NCBI GenBank assembly: GCA_021789565.1
Contig: JAJYJL010000044.1
Coordinates: forward strand, 1 to 16,393
Direction of reading: 5' to 3'
Source of the DNA: Acidobacteriota bacterium
Lineage (GTDB): Bacteria > Acidobacteriota > Terriglobia > UBA7540
Length of the DNA stretch: 16,393 nt
Below, in pieces: positions 15,334-16,393 of the stretch. Under the pieces are notes generated by a model. That model was given only the letters and a program-made list of their open reading frames with translations. It was not told the origin of the DNA and ran no database searches. Made by a program: the position numbers and the translations under genes. Position 1 is the stretch's first letter. Each line of letters opens with the position of its first letter.

Positions 15334-15542
15334 GCGGGGATGACCTCGTCCTTCACGAGGTGTAGGCGGATGAGGCGCGGAGCTGCCGCAGGGTCGAAGT
15401 GGCAGCGCACGGCGTCGCGCACCATCTCCCGGAGTTCATCCAGGGTATCGGCTTCGGTGAAAATCGCGTGGCCTAAAGCGCGCGCCTCAAAACCGCCCTC
15501 GGGCGACTCTTCCACCTCGAAAATGATCTCGGTTCCATTCAT
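15330..15542 (-). CDS. hicB: HicB-like antitoxin
   Basis: A 70-aa partner of the downstream HicA toxin. The sequence IIFEVEESPEGGFEARALGHAIFTEADTLDELREMVRDAV is the degenerate RNase-H-like fold of HicB antitoxins, with a short C-terminus that lacks an obvious DNA-binding domain. The ATG at 15542 has GGGAG 5-6 bases upstream, and a promoter candidate is placed directly before it. Order is antitoxin first, toxin second, with a 4-bp overlap. Confidence 0.85.
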   Translation of the reverse strand: MNGTEIIFEVEESPEGGFEARALGHAIFTEADTLDELREMVRDAVRCHFDPAAAPRLIRLHLVKDEVIPA

Positions 15543-15560
15543 GGCAACTCCCTTGCGACA

Positions 15561-15589
15561 ATTCTAGCAATGCGCAAAGCTAAAAGCAA
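15561..15589 (-). promoter_or_regulatory. candidate promoter of hicBA
   Basis: On the minus strand TTGCTT (15584-15589) and TAGAAT (15561-15566) are spaced by 17 bp, and the -10 box matches the one proposed for vapBC. It is 19 bp from the hicB start, leaving room for a short leader with its ribosome binding site. Confidence 0.5.
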
Positions 15590-15631
15590 AAGGGCGGGCG
15601 GCCCTTAGCTCCTGTGCTCAGCCGACGGTCA

Positions 15632-15661
15632 GGCAAGCAGTGCTTGCCGCCGGCACCCGCC
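15632..15661 (-). repeat. hairpin element beside the rRNA terminator
   Basis: On the minus strand GGCGGGTGCCG is followed by a perfect 8-bp inverted repeat GGCAAGCA/TGCTTGCC with a single central base (15632-15648). The GGCGGGTG start matches the beginning of the elements at 13.4 kb. Confidence 0.6.
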
Positions 15662-15695
15662 AAAAAGCAAACGGCCCAGCAAAACGCTGGGCCGT
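15662..15695 (-). terminator. intrinsic terminator of the rRNA operon
   Basis: On the minus strand ACGGCCCAGC and GCTGGGCCGT form a perfect 10-bp stem with the loop GTTTT (15671-15695), followed by a T-rich stretch (TTTGCTTTTT). It lies 13 bp after the 3' end of 5S rRNA. Confidence 0.9.
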
Positions 15696-15707
15696 TCGTG
15701 AATTAAT

Positions 15708-15823
15708 CCCGGCGACGACCTACTCTCCCACGCAGTCACCCGCGCAGTACCATGGGCCCTGGAGGGCTTAACTACCGTGTTCGGGATGGGAACGGGTGTG
15801 ACCCCTCCGGTAAAATCGCCGGA
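15708..15823 (-). rRNA. rrf: 5S ribosomal RNA
   Basis: About 116 nt. The 5' TCCGGCGATTTT pairs with the 3' TCGTCGCCGGG as in helix I, and the conserved CCCATCCCGAACACGG and GGGAGAGTAGG segments are present. It is transcribed after 23S with no tRNA between. The ends are approximate to a few bases. Confidence 0.95.
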
Positions 15824-15831
15824 AAAGCGTT

Positions 15832-15912
15832 AAAAGCGGTGGCGAGTGATGAGTGACCAGTGATGAGAACTTATCCCTTGTCGCTCGTCACTGATCACCC
15901 GCCACTGCTTTT
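15832..15912. repeat. 29-bp imperfect hairpin in the 23S-5S spacer
   Basis: Left arm 15832-15860 and right arm 15884-15912 match as an inverted repeat over 29 bp with four mismatches, enclosing 23 bases. The arms contain degenerate GTGATGAG-like units. Located between 23S and 5S, it would form a strong stem in the precursor rRNA, possibly an RNase III-like processing site. Confidence 0.75.
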
Positions 15913-15948
15913 CTGAATAGTGCGACGTCAAATGCTCACGAAGGCGAA

Positions 15949-16015
15949 CCATTGATTGATTTGCTCATTGGCTGATTTTCTGATTGAAGCATTTCAATCA
16001 GTCAATCAACAATGG
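15949..16015. repeat. second hairpin in the 23S-5S spacer
   Basis: CTGATTGAA (15980-15988) and TTCAATCAG (15993-16001) form a perfect 9-bp stem with a GCAT loop, and TTGATTGA (15952-15959) pairs with TCAATCAA (16002-16009) outside it. The sequence is made of degenerate ATTGATTG units. A smaller perfect stem (AATTTCTG/CAGAAATT, 16027-16051) follows against the end of 23S. Confidence 0.7.
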
Positions 16016-16051
16016 CTCAATCATTCAATTTCTGTATGCTGAGCAGAAATT

Positions 16052-16393
<342 letters not shown>

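Noticed and set aside
15824..16051. Possible tRNA gene in the 23S-5S spacer
   Set aside because: No cloverleaf, no T-loop GGTTCRA consensus; the pairing seen is of long simple hairpins.

Overview
The window looks like one end of a contig from an uncultured, GC-rich bacterium, most likely an Acidobacteriota. Three predicted exported or outer-membrane proteins (about 197-1011, 6565-7479, 7606-8361) match protein types I associate with that phylum. The intergenic DNA is rich in small hairpins and degenerate short repeats. This is recalled family resemblance, not a search result. The right edge stops inside a 23S rRNA gene, a common assembly break point.

Left part (1-5926, all minus strand, read right to left): an exported M42-family metallopeptidase, a DUF72 protein, a Tat-exported ThuA-like protein, a VapB/VapC toxin-antitoxin pair with a visible operator and promoter, a PfkB-family sugar kinase, an outer-membrane beta-barrel gene broken by a frameshift, and the start of a GYD-domain gene. 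The kinase follows VapC by 30 bp and precedes the barrel gene by about 50 bp, so these may share a transcript.

Middle (5927-10605): about 640 bp without a convincing gene, then two plus-strand genes for exported proteins. Next comes a minus-strand block: an exported NTF2/SnoaL-like protein, an ABC ATPase and its ABC-2 permease. The ATPase-permease pair lies between two exact 19-bp direct repeats (8352-8370 and 10056-10074).

Right part (10606-15661): an accessory-looking region with a truncated, frameshifted gene remnant (10886-11153), an unrecognised 92-aa protein, a sugar-porter MFS transporter with a clear terminator, an AT-richer DUF4145/zinc-ribbon gene, two small unrecognised proteins (77 and 58 aa) and a HicB/HicA toxin-antitoxin pair. 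Between these genes sits a family of hairpin elements carrying a shared core, GGCGGGTRGCGCAGA or shortened versions of it, including three copies in tandem at 13355-13480.

Far right (15662-16393, minus strand): the 3' end of an rRNA operon, with partial 23S, a spacer containing two long imperfect hairpins, 5S, and a strong intrinsic terminator.

I do not see a proven new defence or biosynthetic system. The best leads are the repeat-hairpin family, the repeat-flanked ABC module, and the DUF4145 plus small-protein group beside the rRNA operon.
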